From positions 1-54,832 of the forward strand of contig SXSC01000006.1 of NCBI GenBank assembly GCA_005792355.1: DNA of 54,832 nucleotides. The letters run 5' to 3'. Shown here one piece after another: positions 20,301-27,069 of this stretch. How positions within the stretch are numbered: the stretch's first letter is position 1; every line of letters starts with the position of its first letter. The notes beneath the pieces were generated by a model. The model was given only the letters and a program-made list of their open reading frames with translations. It ran no database searches and had not been told where the DNA came from. Made by a program: the position numbers and the translations under genes. This DNA is from Opitutaceae bacterium. GTDB taxonomy: Bacteria; Verrucomicrobiota; Verrucomicrobiia; Opitutales; Opitutaceae.

Positions 20301-20469
20301 CGGTGCCTTGCACGGACACGCGCGCGTTGTTGAGATACTGGCCCGAGACGACATTTTGGACACGGCCTTGGATGGTGCCGAATGCCGCCGGCGCGTCGGC
20401 GGCGCGGCCTGGGCTCAAGGCCAGGGCGAGACACGCCACCAACAACGCAACCGGACTATTGTTTTTCAT
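17371..20469 (-). CDS. TonB-dependent outer-membrane receptor with N-terminal carboxypeptidase-regulatory-like domain
   Basis: The 1032-residue protein has a signal peptide (about 1-24). A carboxypeptidase-regulatory-like beta-sandwich follows (about 30-112: GTIQGRVQNVVSGQYLNNAR, then DESGTFRIAQLPMG). The TonB box is DAVKLDPFVVSTARET at about 119-134. The plug domain (about 140-265) contains GDVTDGNVGEFLKFLPGI and GTISIRGF, and a 22-strand barrel ends in the aromatic TFGVKGRF. The added N-terminal domain is typical of SusC-like glycan receptors. It imports an oligomer across the outer membrane using TonB energy. It is followed after 7 bp by the unknown secreted protein and then a sulfatase. 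It is a paralogue of the receptor at 33410-36403. No SusD partner is present, as is usual outside Bacteroidetes. Confidence 0.93.
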   Translation of the reverse strand: MKNNSPVALLVACLALALSPGRAADAPAAFGTIQGRVQNVVSGQYLNNARVSVQGTALSSLTDESGTFRIAQLPMGPAVLEVFYTGLDPLLVPVQITGGGTVVQDVGLTNVARYGRASDAVKLDPFVVSTARETNAAAIAINEQRFAPNLKTVVSTDAFGDVTDGNVGEFLKFLPGIATNNEDGQVGTISIRGFEANQTRITSDGAELANTGVSGAKTRDVSFGQVSINNLARVEVIKSPTAADPADTVGGTINFVTKSAFERRSAELAYNVSFSANSRDVSARREPTVGDRMIHKMAPGFTFDYTLPVNRNFGLVVTGQHSDRYVQATEHRMLYSTAAAAGASPGAPFLSELRFADAARLPKRQSLGLKADWRLAANSVLSVSVQTSGFLTTRSPIQMTIQPGATVTPNPVTGKRMTSGPDFVSGATGRGVVRMLDSEDIQQVGRIRLLNTRYRFDNGTWKVDADFAYSLALGSYRDINAKPPRFQRMITNFAVPVRVELRNIDENGPRSIKLFDNNEQELSLYDIRNYRLVDARQNSKDYADTFKRGRVDLRRRLNLFSFPFAVQVGASGRSQTRDVRHYNTIWNYTGPADLSYLAHTQYKTRGDPNFDPIQWLSTMKAWAAFQADRTLFTLTPAQVVAAATFSITNSLWVQENVDAQYGEVDLRPFPRLSILAGVRREGTTLEAYGPWYDPSAVWVRNANGSFAHNAAGQRLRRPDAGAMGSLEEVALTRKDRGAHAGRSYDGYYPSAHATYNITANILARASFAETYGRPNFTEIVPTTTATELDLTDDPTKLGGRLTVRNPGLKPWAAKNYDVSLEYYTPHGGLCSVGAFRKDVRGFFVNETHLVTEQDLQAYELGSNYLGWEITSRTNGGNTRLQGVEFNLQHSLQPLGKWGRPFEVFVNGSRLTQDGNQRTSFGGFAPRNLNWGASFTNKRFRVLARWNQVADRFQSLITNIGTNGSQYIVAKTTLDVNAEVRLTPWLSAYANCNNLLNAADKLDRYADETPVYARRYQVVENGTLITFGVKGRF

Positions 20470-20560
20470 TTTCCCGGGGAGGAGTTCTGGAGTGCGATGA
20501 TCGGAGAGGGAAGCACGGCAAGCGGGTTGCTGCGACCGGAGGCCTGAGATCGTTCGATTG

Positions 20561-22705
20561 CTAGAACGCGTAGCTCGTGCTCGCCAGCCAGGTGCGGGGC
20601 GCGCCGAGGGCGATCTGGTTGCTCGCGCCGGCCGCCGGATAATAGTATTTATTGGCGAGATTCCGCGCGTTGAACTGCAACCGCAGGTTTCGGCTCCAAC
20701 GATAGGAAAGCCCGGCGTTCATCAGCGTATAGCCGGGGAGGCTGACGTTCTGGTTCACGCGGCCGTAGATCCGGCCGCTGCGCCGAACATCGAAACGCAC
20801 GCCCAAGCCCTGCAAAAACCCCTGGGCGAAACTGTATTTTAACCAAAGCTGCCCCGCATGCTGCGGCGTGTTCTGAAGCGGTTTGCCGTCAGGAATATTG
20901 TTTTGTCCCTTCACGACGTACGCATCGACGTAGTGGTAACTGCCGATGACGGTCAGGCCCTGGCTCAGTTCAGCCGTGAAGTTCACTTCCGCACCGTCCG
21001 CCTGCTCCGCGCCGTTTTGCACGATCGCGCCAGCCGGCGCCGGCGGAATGGGCGCATTCCGCACGACGTCCTGGCGCGCCACGGAGAAGGCCCCGGCGTT
21101 TACGCTGAGCTTTCCCTCGAGGAAATCCGCCTTCACGCCCGCTTCGAGCATCTCGCCGGTCTCGGGCTTCACCGGCGAATTGTCCGGCCAGACCACCCGC
21201 GCGGTACGATCCGCAATGAATCCTCCCGCATAGACCGCGTAGAGCGACACCGCCTCGGAGGGCCGCACAACCACGCCGAGGCGCGGAGTCCAATGATGCG
21301 GCACGCTTACATCCGTCTTCGCGGTCGTGAGGCTCGAGGTGCTCAGGCCCGAGATCTTGTCGAGCCGCGCCCCCAAAACAAACTGCACGCGATCGCGCCA
21401 GAGGCCGATTTGATCGTTCAAGTAGAACGCGTAGGCGCTCGGCTTGTTGCGAATCCCCTGGCTTTGGGTCGTGGTGCCGCGCGGCAGGTTGTAGATCGGC
21501 CGGTAGACATTGAATGTTCCAAGCAGCGGTGTCGCGAAAACGTCGTTGCGCACCCGATCGCGGCTGACTTCATAACCCGCGAGCAGCCGATGGTTCACCG
21601 GGCCGGTCTGCACGCGGCCGACCACGTCGCCCTGCAGCAGCAGGAAAGTTGATCGGATGATTTGGATCCCGTCCTGCTTCGTCGTGACGGCCCTGACCGG
21701 ATCGATCGTGCCCGTGAGCGCGATGTTGTGTTTGTCGGCGTTGTTCACGGCCGTCGCGAACGCCTGCCGCACGGTCCAGTTGGGATTGAACCGGTGATCC
21801 AGGATCACCCGGACCGAGCGCTTGCGCACTTCGTTTTTCGCCCAGGCCTCGCCGAGGAAGTGGGACGGCGGCACGCGAATCGGGCGGATGTCGCCCACCG
21901 CGATTGGCACGTTGGGATCGTTGGTGATGGCCGTGCGGAGATATTCGAAGTCCACGTTCAGCTGCGTCGCGGCGGAAAACACCTTGGTCAGCTTCGGCGC
22001 GAGGAAAAGGCGCCGGCCATGGGTGAAGTCGCGGTAGGTATCGCCATCCTCCCGGGCAAAGATGAGGCGATACATCAGGGTTTTGTCGCGGCTGAGGGGG
22101 CCGGTGGCGTCGGCTTGACCGCGGTAAAAATTGTAGTCCCCGACCATTGCGCCCAAGCCGTATTGGGCCTTCGGTTTCGGCCGTTTGGAGATCTTGTTGA
22201 TCGCGCCGCCGATCCCGAAGACATTGCCATAGAGGAACGACGACGGGCCCTTCAGGACTTCGACCCGCTCGATATCCGCCATGTCGCCCCGCGTGTTCAG
22301 GCTTTCGTCGCGGATGCCGTCCTTGAACGGAAACGGCGACCCATAGCCGCGGATTGTCGTCGCGTCTCCGCCGTTGGGCTGCTGCTCGCCCGTCGTCACT
22401 CCGCCGACGTACGCGAGCGCGTCGCTCAGGTTGATGGTGCCGATATCCCGCAGGAATTCCTCCGTCAGCACCGTGATCGATTGCGGCAGGTCCTTGATTT
22501 TGGTGCCAAGCCGTGTGCCGGCGGCGGCATTGGTCGCGCGATAGGTGGTGTCGCGGTCGCTCGTGACTTGAAACTCATCGAGTTGAACGATGGGTGGGGC
22601 GTCCGGCGCGGTCGCGGACGACGGGCGGGTTTGTGCCGTCAGCACGGAGGTAAGCGTGAGGGTAGCAACGAGGGTGCGGAGGCGCAGCCCGAGTGGAGGG
22701 GTCAT
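20561..22705 (-). CDS. TonB-dependent receptor (FhuA/FecA-like plug, 714 aa)
   Basis: The shorter receptor has a signal peptide (about 1-24, ending VLTAQ). Its TonB box region is IVQLDEFQVTSDRDTTY, and the plug reads IKDLPQSITVLTEEFLRDIG, IRGYGSPFPFKDGIRDE, VEVLKGPSSFLYGN and GGAINKISKRP. This plug style is best known in siderophore receptors, but verrucomicrobia use it for many solutes, so the ligand is open. The barrel ends in LASTSYAF with a terminal Phe. ATG 22705 was chosen because it directly precedes the signal peptide; an upstream TTG would add 21 residues. The gene lies 94 bp downstream of the LacI-type regulator and 91 bp upstream of the second receptor. Confidence 0.9.
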   Translation of the reverse strand: MTPPLGLRLRTLVATLTLTSVLTAQTRPSSATAPDAPPIVQLDEFQVTSDRDTTYRATNAAAGTRLGTKIKDLPQSITVLTEEFLRDIGTINLSDALAYVGGVTTGEQQPNGGDATTIRGYGSPFPFKDGIRDESLNTRGDMADIERVEVLKGPSSFLYGNVFGIGGAINKISKRPKPKAQYGLGAMVGDYNFYRGQADATGPLSRDKTLMYRLIFAREDGDTYRDFTHGRRLFLAPKLTKVFSAATQLNVDFEYLRTAITNDPNVPIAVGDIRPIRVPPSHFLGEAWAKNEVRKRSVRVILDHRFNPNWTVRQAFATAVNNADKHNIALTGTIDPVRAVTTKQDGIQIIRSTFLLLQGDVVGRVQTGPVNHRLLAGYEVSRDRVRNDVFATPLLGTFNVYRPIYNLPRGTTTQSQGIRNKPSAYAFYLNDQIGLWRDRVQFVLGARLDKISGLSTSSLTTAKTDVSVPHHWTPRLGVVVRPSEAVSLYAVYAGGFIADRTARVVWPDNSPVKPETGEMLEAGVKADFLEGKLSVNAGAFSVARQDVVRNAPIPPAPAGAIVQNGAEQADGAEVNFTAELSQGLTVIGSYHYVDAYVVKGQNNIPDGKPLQNTPQHAGQLWLKYSFAQGFLQGLGVRFDVRRSGRIYGRVNQNVSLPGYTLMNAGLSYRWSRNLRLQFNARNLANKYYYPAAGASNQIALGAPRTWLASTSYAF

Positions 22706-22753
22706 CTCGAAGAATTGAATCCCGATAATTCGGGCGGCCAAGCGGCAATAAAT

Positions 22754-22764
22754 TAGACAGTCTA
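22754..22764. promoter_or_regulatory. Small palindrome TAGACAGTCTA, candidate operator
   Basis: A perfect 11-bp palindrome lies 49-59 bp upstream of the ATG of the TonB receptor, between it and the LacI-type regulator gene. A second small dyad (CCCGATAATTCGGG, 22721-22734) lies just before the start codon. The site lacks the central CG typical of LacI-family operators, so assignment to the neighbouring regulator is a guess. Confidence 0.25.
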
Positions 22765-22799
22765 CCAAATTCCGCCCCGTGGGTGGAAATCTGGCTTGG

Positions 22800-23837
22800 T
22801 TACCGCGCGGACGATTGAGGCAGATAGGTCGGGCCGTCCTGCCAGAGGGCGGGAATTCCGACGATTGACGGGTGATCGGGAATGCCGAATTCGCCGCGCT
22901 GAACCTGGGCGATTAGGTTTTCAACGGCCCGGGCGCCGATCAAGCCCGGCTGCAGATCGAGGCCGGCCGTCGGTCGGTCCTGATTGATGGTGTTGAGGCA
23001 GACGAAGCCGTGGCTGGCCGGGACGCGAGCCCCGCAGCGCTCCATCCATTCGATCACTTCGGTTTGGTGGGCGAGGACCACGTCGGGTTGAAACCGGCGA
23101 AACCAGGCGATGAAGTCCTGGCGCGAGACACCGTTGGCCAGCAGCGGCGGCACCCGACCGACGCCGGGGTGCACGCGCTGATAGCCAAGGAACGCTCCCG
23201 ACCAATGATACTGGATACGATGATCGATTTCGGGGGAAACGAACAGGCCCACCCGGCGGTACCCGTTGCGTCCAATACGATTGAGGGTCTCGAACATCGC
23301 GCGGCTGTGGTCTGGGCAAACCGCATGGAGTGCCGGTCGGTGGATCGAATAGTCCGTGTAGATTCCGGCGAAGTGGGACCAGTCGAGCTGGGTCACATCC
23401 GGCTCAACCAGAGCGGGGAACAAGAAAATTCCCTGAATGCCGCGCGCCTGCAGAATGGTGTCCAAGCGGTTAAAGTTGAGCTTCCGGCCGGCGAGTGGGT
23501 GGGTCTCGATTTTGAAGCCCATTTCGGTCGCGCGGCGCTGCGCACCGTCGAGGAGCAGTTGGTCGTAACGATTGATGGCCGGCCGCAGTTCGCGGTTCAA
23601 ATCGATCGCGGCGAGCACGCCGCGAAAATTCCTGGTTCGGGACCGCCGGATCTCCGACATGACGGCGCCGACGAGGGGATTGCGGCGGTAGCCGGCGCGA
23701 CGCGCGGCTTCACCGACCCGTGCGATGGTCTTCGCGCTGAAGCGACGCGAGCCGCGCAAGACCTCGGCCACGGTGGCGCGCGACAAGCCTAACTCGGCGG
23801 CGAGCGATCGGATGGTGGGGGCGTTCACATTAGCCAC
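22800..23837 (-). CDS. LacI-family transcriptional regulator
   Basis: The 345-residue product has the LacI-type N-terminal helix-turn-helix and hinge: TIRSLAAELGLSRATVAEVLRG at about 8-29, then FSAKTIARVGEAARRAGYRRNP. A periplasmic-binding-protein-like effector domain covers the rest (GVLAAIDLNREL, YRRVGLFVSPEIDHR, VGIPALWQDGPTYLP). The start is GTG at 23837; a GTG four codons later (at 23825) is possible. The gene lies first in a minus-strand series of two TonB receptors, an unknown protein, sulfatase and esterase, so it most likely senses a sugar released by that system and controls the series, and possibly itself. The asparagine/histidine-rich ligand pocket cannot be assigned to a sugar. 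Confidence 0.92.
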   Translation of the reverse strand: MANVNAPTIRSLAAELGLSRATVAEVLRGSRRFSAKTIARVGEAARRAGYRRNPLVGAVMSEIRRSRTRNFRGVLAAIDLNRELRPAINRYDQLLLDGAQRRATEMGFKIETHPLAGRKLNFNRLDTILQARGIQGIFLFPALVEPDVTQLDWSHFAGIYTDYSIHRPALHAVCPDHSRAMFETLNRIGRNGYRRVGLFVSPEIDHRIQYHWSGAFLGYQRVHPGVGRVPPLLANGVSRQDFIAWFRRFQPDVVLAHQTEVIEWMERCGARVPASHGFVCLNTINQDRPTAGLDLQPGLIGARAVENLIAQVQRGEFGIPDHPSIVGIPALWQDGPTYLPQSSAR

Positions 23838-24214
23838 TTCGGCCGAACTTCAGGGCGCACGAACCCAGCGGCGTCCGGCGCGTTCTTCGCCTGCAGTGAA
23901 TCGCAGGCGGGTCCATTCCCCGGGAGCTTGCTCCGGGGTGGCCAAGCGAAGGGCGCGTGTTCACATGCCACCGCCGCCATCTCCGACGCCTGCGCTCCGT
24001 CCGGCTGATTGACTACGAGCCTCCCGGGATAACCCAAGGCTGGAGGAAGGTTGAGTAACATGATTCGGAGTGCAGGGGCCGGTCGGCAAGGGACGACTGC
24101 GAGAACCACCGATGACGCTACTGGAGGCATTGTGCAATGTCGCGAGCACACCTCTGAGGATGAAGTCTTCCGGCGAACGCGCAAACCGCTGCCCCGATTG
24201 CCGACGTCCCGCCC
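23838..24214. other. Non-coding gap with two small hairpins
   Basis: These 377 bp separate the LacI-type regulator from the metallo-beta-lactamase-fold gene, both on the minus strand. A 7-bp stem (23888-23894 with 23903-23909) and a GC-rich stem (23918-23938, arms around CCCCGG/CCGGGG) lie close together in what would be the regulator's leader. Neither is followed by a T-run. No gene is supported here. Confidence 0.4.
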
Positions 24215-24273
24215 TCATCCGCCGGTCGCCGGCTTCGATGCTCCACGCGACGGGTAAGGCCCGTGCACGGACA
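24215..24273. repeat. 59-bp dispersed repeat, copy B, forming the 3' end of a coding region
   Basis: This copy matches 12348-12406 at 52 of 59 positions without gaps. It begins exactly at the stop codon of the metallo-beta-lactamase-fold gene and encodes that protein's last residues (through HGPYPSRGASKPATGG). Confidence 0.75.
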
Positions 24274-25540
24274 GGACGTTGCCCGTTTCATTGGCGTCAT
24301 CGATCACGATCACCTGATACCGATCGCCACCCGGGTCCACGCGGACGACGACGTGCCCCTGCGTCGCGGCCGTCTTGGCCAGGCGCTCCAGCAACCAGAC
24401 GGTTTCAGTTTCCCCATAGAGCTTCACCATGTGCTCGCGCCGGCCCGGCCACAGCCCGTTCGTCAGGAAGATTTCGCGCGGACCGGGATAGATGCGTTCC
24501 GACAACATCCGGCGCATCACCTCCGGACCGGGCTGGCTTGAGGCATACGTCGACAGGATGTGGATCCGCGGTTGCAGCACGCTCAGAAAAAACGCGTTCG
24601 CCGCATCCGGGGTGCCGTGATGGTTCAGCGCATGCACGTCCACCGGGCCCGTCACCCACGCGACCGCCGACTCCATTTCGGCCCACGCGGGGGCATTCGG
24701 ACCGAGGAAACCAGCCATGTCCCCGCCGTTGAAATAGGTGAAGGCGCCATACGTCAGCCGGAACGCCAGGCTGCAATTGTTCTCCACCGGGACTGTCCCC
24801 TCGGGAAACCGGTTGCGCGCCGACGTCCCGGATCCGGTCCAGACGTGGCCATTCGCGGCGATCTGGCGGATCTCGAACCGCGGATAGTCCCGGGGCGCCC
24901 GCCGCAAAACGATCTGATCGCTGCGCCCCGCCTCGAAGCGCGCGACCTGCAGGCCGCGGTTTTCCGTCTGCCATTTCAGAAAGGCGCGGTAATTGAGCAT
25001 CATCCCACCGCCCGAGGGCGCAGGGAAATTGTAGTGGGGCCAGTCGCGATCCAGCAGCAGGCGAATCTGCAATTCGTCCCCGACGTCCGTAATGCCGGTG
25101 AGCTGGTAGGCCCCGTTCGCCGAACGCGGAGAATCCGGCAGCAACGTGCCCATGTGATCGCCGTGAAAGTGCGTGAGCGCCGCGTAGTCGAGCGCCCCGC
25201 CGGGCCCGGCGGGATGGACCCGCCGCACATAGCGCGCGATCGTCTGGCCGGGGCGCCGCGAGGTGTCCGGCCGCCGTGGCGCATCATAACGCGGCTCACG
25301 TTCCTGCGACCGGTTCACCGCGCCCGCGTCGAGCAGGAACGTGGTTCCGTCGGGGAAGATGAAGAGCGCCGCGTTGCCCGTGCCGGTGTTGATCTGGTGA
25401 ATGTCGAGCAGGCCGCGCTCCCAGGCCGGCAGCGGTTGGCCGATGATCGGCCCGGCCGCGCCGGCCACGCCGTGCCATCCCGCTAACACAACCAGCATGG
25501 CAATGACGCGCAAAGCAGGTGGGATGCAGGGGATGGTCAT
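24215..25540 (-). CDS. Secreted metallo-beta-lactamase-fold hydrolase
   Basis: The 441-residue protein has a signal peptide (about 1-28, ending GVAGA). The metallo-hydrolase motif is THFHGDHMG (His124, His126, Asp128, His129), preceded by FLLDAG (68-73), which gives the strand before the metal site. Later YFNGGDMAG supplies a further metal ligand, and DVHALNHHGTPDA resembles the ComEC/Rec2-type metallo-hydrolases that act on phosphodiesters. The substrate is unknown. The last residues are encoded by a 59-bp repeat that also occurs in non-coding DNA at 12348-12406, so the C terminus may have been altered by that repeat. It lies 365 bp downstream of a secreted metallophosphoesterase. Confidence 0.85.
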   Translation of the reverse strand: MTIPCIPPALRVIAMLVVLAGWHGVAGAAGPIIGQPLPAWERGLLDIHQINTGTGNAALFIFPDGTTFLLDAGAVNRSQEREPRYDAPRRPDTSRRPGQTIARYVRRVHPAGPGGALDYAALTHFHGDHMGTLLPDSPRSANGAYQLTGITDVGDELQIRLLLDRDWPHYNFPAPSGGGMMLNYRAFLKWQTENRGLQVARFEAGRSDQIVLRRAPRDYPRFEIRQIAANGHVWTGSGTSARNRFPEGTVPVENNCSLAFRLTYGAFTYFNGGDMAGFLGPNAPAWAEMESAVAWVTGPVDVHALNHHGTPDAANAFFLSVLQPRIHILSTYASSQPGPEVMRRMLSERIYPGPREIFLTNGLWPGRREHMVKLYGETETVWLLERLAKTAATQGHVVVRVDPGGDRYQVIVIDDANETGNVLSVHGPYPSRGASKPATGG

Positions 25541-25706
25541 GCACTCGAATGCAACAGGTCGATGACCCGATGTCGAAACCGATCACCCTGGCCGCCGGTC
25601 GGACATGCGACGATCTTTCGGAATGCGTAGCGCTGCGAAAGGTTCGGGCTAAGCCGTACGAATTCAGTCGACGTGCGTTTTATCTCCGAAAACGAAACCA
25701 CTGAAA

Positions 25707-25782
25707 GGTGGAACCCGATGTCCTCATCGGGTTTTGAACCGTGCACTCTCAAATCAGCCCGATGGGGACATCGGGCTCCACC
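25707..25782. repeat. 27-bp inverted repeat (24/27), each arm itself palindromic
   Basis: Bases 25707-25733 and 25756-25782 are reverse complements with three mismatches. Each arm holds an inner dyad CCCGATG...CATCGGG. It lies in the 365-bp gap between the metallophosphoesterase and the metallo-beta-lactamase-fold gene. No T-run follows. The rest of the gap is unremarkable. Confidence 0.75.
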
Positions 25783-25905
25783 GCTCACTGGATCGATACG
25801 TCAAAGATGGCACAGCACATAGGAAACCCCGCCGATCATCGGCCGGCATTGCCGGCGCGCACGAAGACAGGTCCCTGCACTCCCGCGCCTCGTTACCGTT
25901 AATAG

Positions 25906-26901
25906 TCAACCGTTGCTCAACGGCTGAAACTCAATCAGCCGGCGCCGGCCGTTGAAACCGGCCGGCGTGACGTACTGCACGAGATTCGATTCCACCGACA
26001 TGAAGTGCGAATGCCAGTGACCGGTGATGAGCGCGGCAAGGCAGGGAGCGCCCTTTACCACTTTCACAAATTCCATCGTCGAGGGCAGGTTTCCCTTTTC
26101 CGACCAGCGCTGGCGGCGTTCGACGGCAGAATTCCGGTCGGTGGCCGCTCCCCAGTCGGGATGCCCGCACGACATCCGCATGCCCGGCACGTAGAGCGGA
26201 ATGTGCATCACCAGCACGAGCGGAAGGTTGCGGGCGACTTGCTGCCGGAAATACGCGAGCTGTTCCTCGTCCACCTGGTAGGTCGAATTGTCGATGGTGA
26301 CAAAGTTGATCCCCTTCATCACCACGGAGGAGAATGACAGGTTCGGCTGCTCATAAAGCGGACGCAGCCGTTTCTCGCGCCATTCTTTTCTCAGGCTCTC
26401 CGAAGAGCCCGGCATCCCTTCATAGTGCCAGTCGTGGTTGCCCGCCGTGTAGAGATGCGGCAGGCCGGTGGCCGCGACGGTCTGCCGGACAAACTCCACC
26501 GCGGTGGCCGACGGGTAGTTGACGATGTCGCCCGTGAGCGCGAGCAGATCCACTTTCTGTTCCACGCCCAGGCGTAGGAGTTCCTGCAGGCACTCGACGG
26601 CCGTGGTGGGTTTCAGGGTTTCGTGATGCTTGACGGTGGCGAACGCCTTGCGCATGCGCGTGCTGAAATCGTCATAGACCTGGTCGCTGGCATCGTCACA
26701 GCTGAGATGGGTGTCGGTCACCTGCAAGACCTTCATCGGCGCGGCCAGGCCTTCGACCAGGATCGTCGTTTTCAGCTCACTGCCCGAGTGGACGGTGCGC
26801 AGGCGATTGGCCGAGCGAACCGGCGCGGCCCGCAAACGCGACACGGACAAAGTTCCCGCCGTGCCCAGCGCCGCGGTCTGAAGAAATATTCTGCGTTTCA
26901 T
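25906..26901 (-). CDS. Exported calcineurin-like metallophosphoesterase
   Basis: The 331-residue protein has an N-terminal leader (MKRRIFLQTAALGTAGTL) that resembles a twin-arginine signal with a KRR start. The five metallophosphoesterase motifs are complete: VTDTH (Asp63, His65), GDI (Asp125), GNHDW (Asn155, His156), MHIP (His233) and GHWHSH (295-299). The family hydrolyses phosphomono- or diesters with two metal ions. The start is the first ATG. The gene lies 168 bp downstream of a large TonB receptor on the same strand, and a secreted metallo-beta-lactamase-fold protein follows. A role in periplasmic phosphoester turnover is inferred, but purple-phosphatase-like and nucleotidase activities are all possible. 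Confidence 0.9.
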   Translation of the reverse strand: MKRRIFLQTAALGTAGTLSVSRLRAAPVRSANRLRTVHSGSELKTTILVEGLAAPMKVLQVTDTHLSCDDASDQVYDDFSTRMRKAFATVKHHETLKPTTAVECLQELLRLGVEQKVDLLALTGDIVNYPSATAVEFVRQTVAATGLPHLYTAGNHDWHYEGMPGSSESLRKEWREKRLRPLYEQPNLSFSSVVMKGINFVTIDNSTYQVDEEQLAYFRQQVARNLPLVLVMHIPLYVPGMRMSCGHPDWGAATDRNSAVERRQRWSEKGNLPSTMEFVKVVKGAPCLAALITGHWHSHFMSVESNLVQYVTPAGFNGRRRLIEFQPLSNG

Positions 26902-27069
26902 GTTAATTTTGGCCGATTCATCGGATGCGGGCGCAGCTCAGTTTTCAGTGCAGATGAGCCGCCGCCTTCTGGGGTGAGACCAAAGTCTCATGATCAACGA
27001 ACATTGGTACGAGCCGGGCGCTTGGGCAGGCGCCCCTCCGGGCGGAGCTGCGGGTTTCTTCGTGCGCGC

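Noticed and set aside
20561..22705. Calling this receptor a siderophore receptor
   Set aside because: The plug style fits, but the gene sits in a glycan-type locus and no siderophore genes or Fur-type site are visible.
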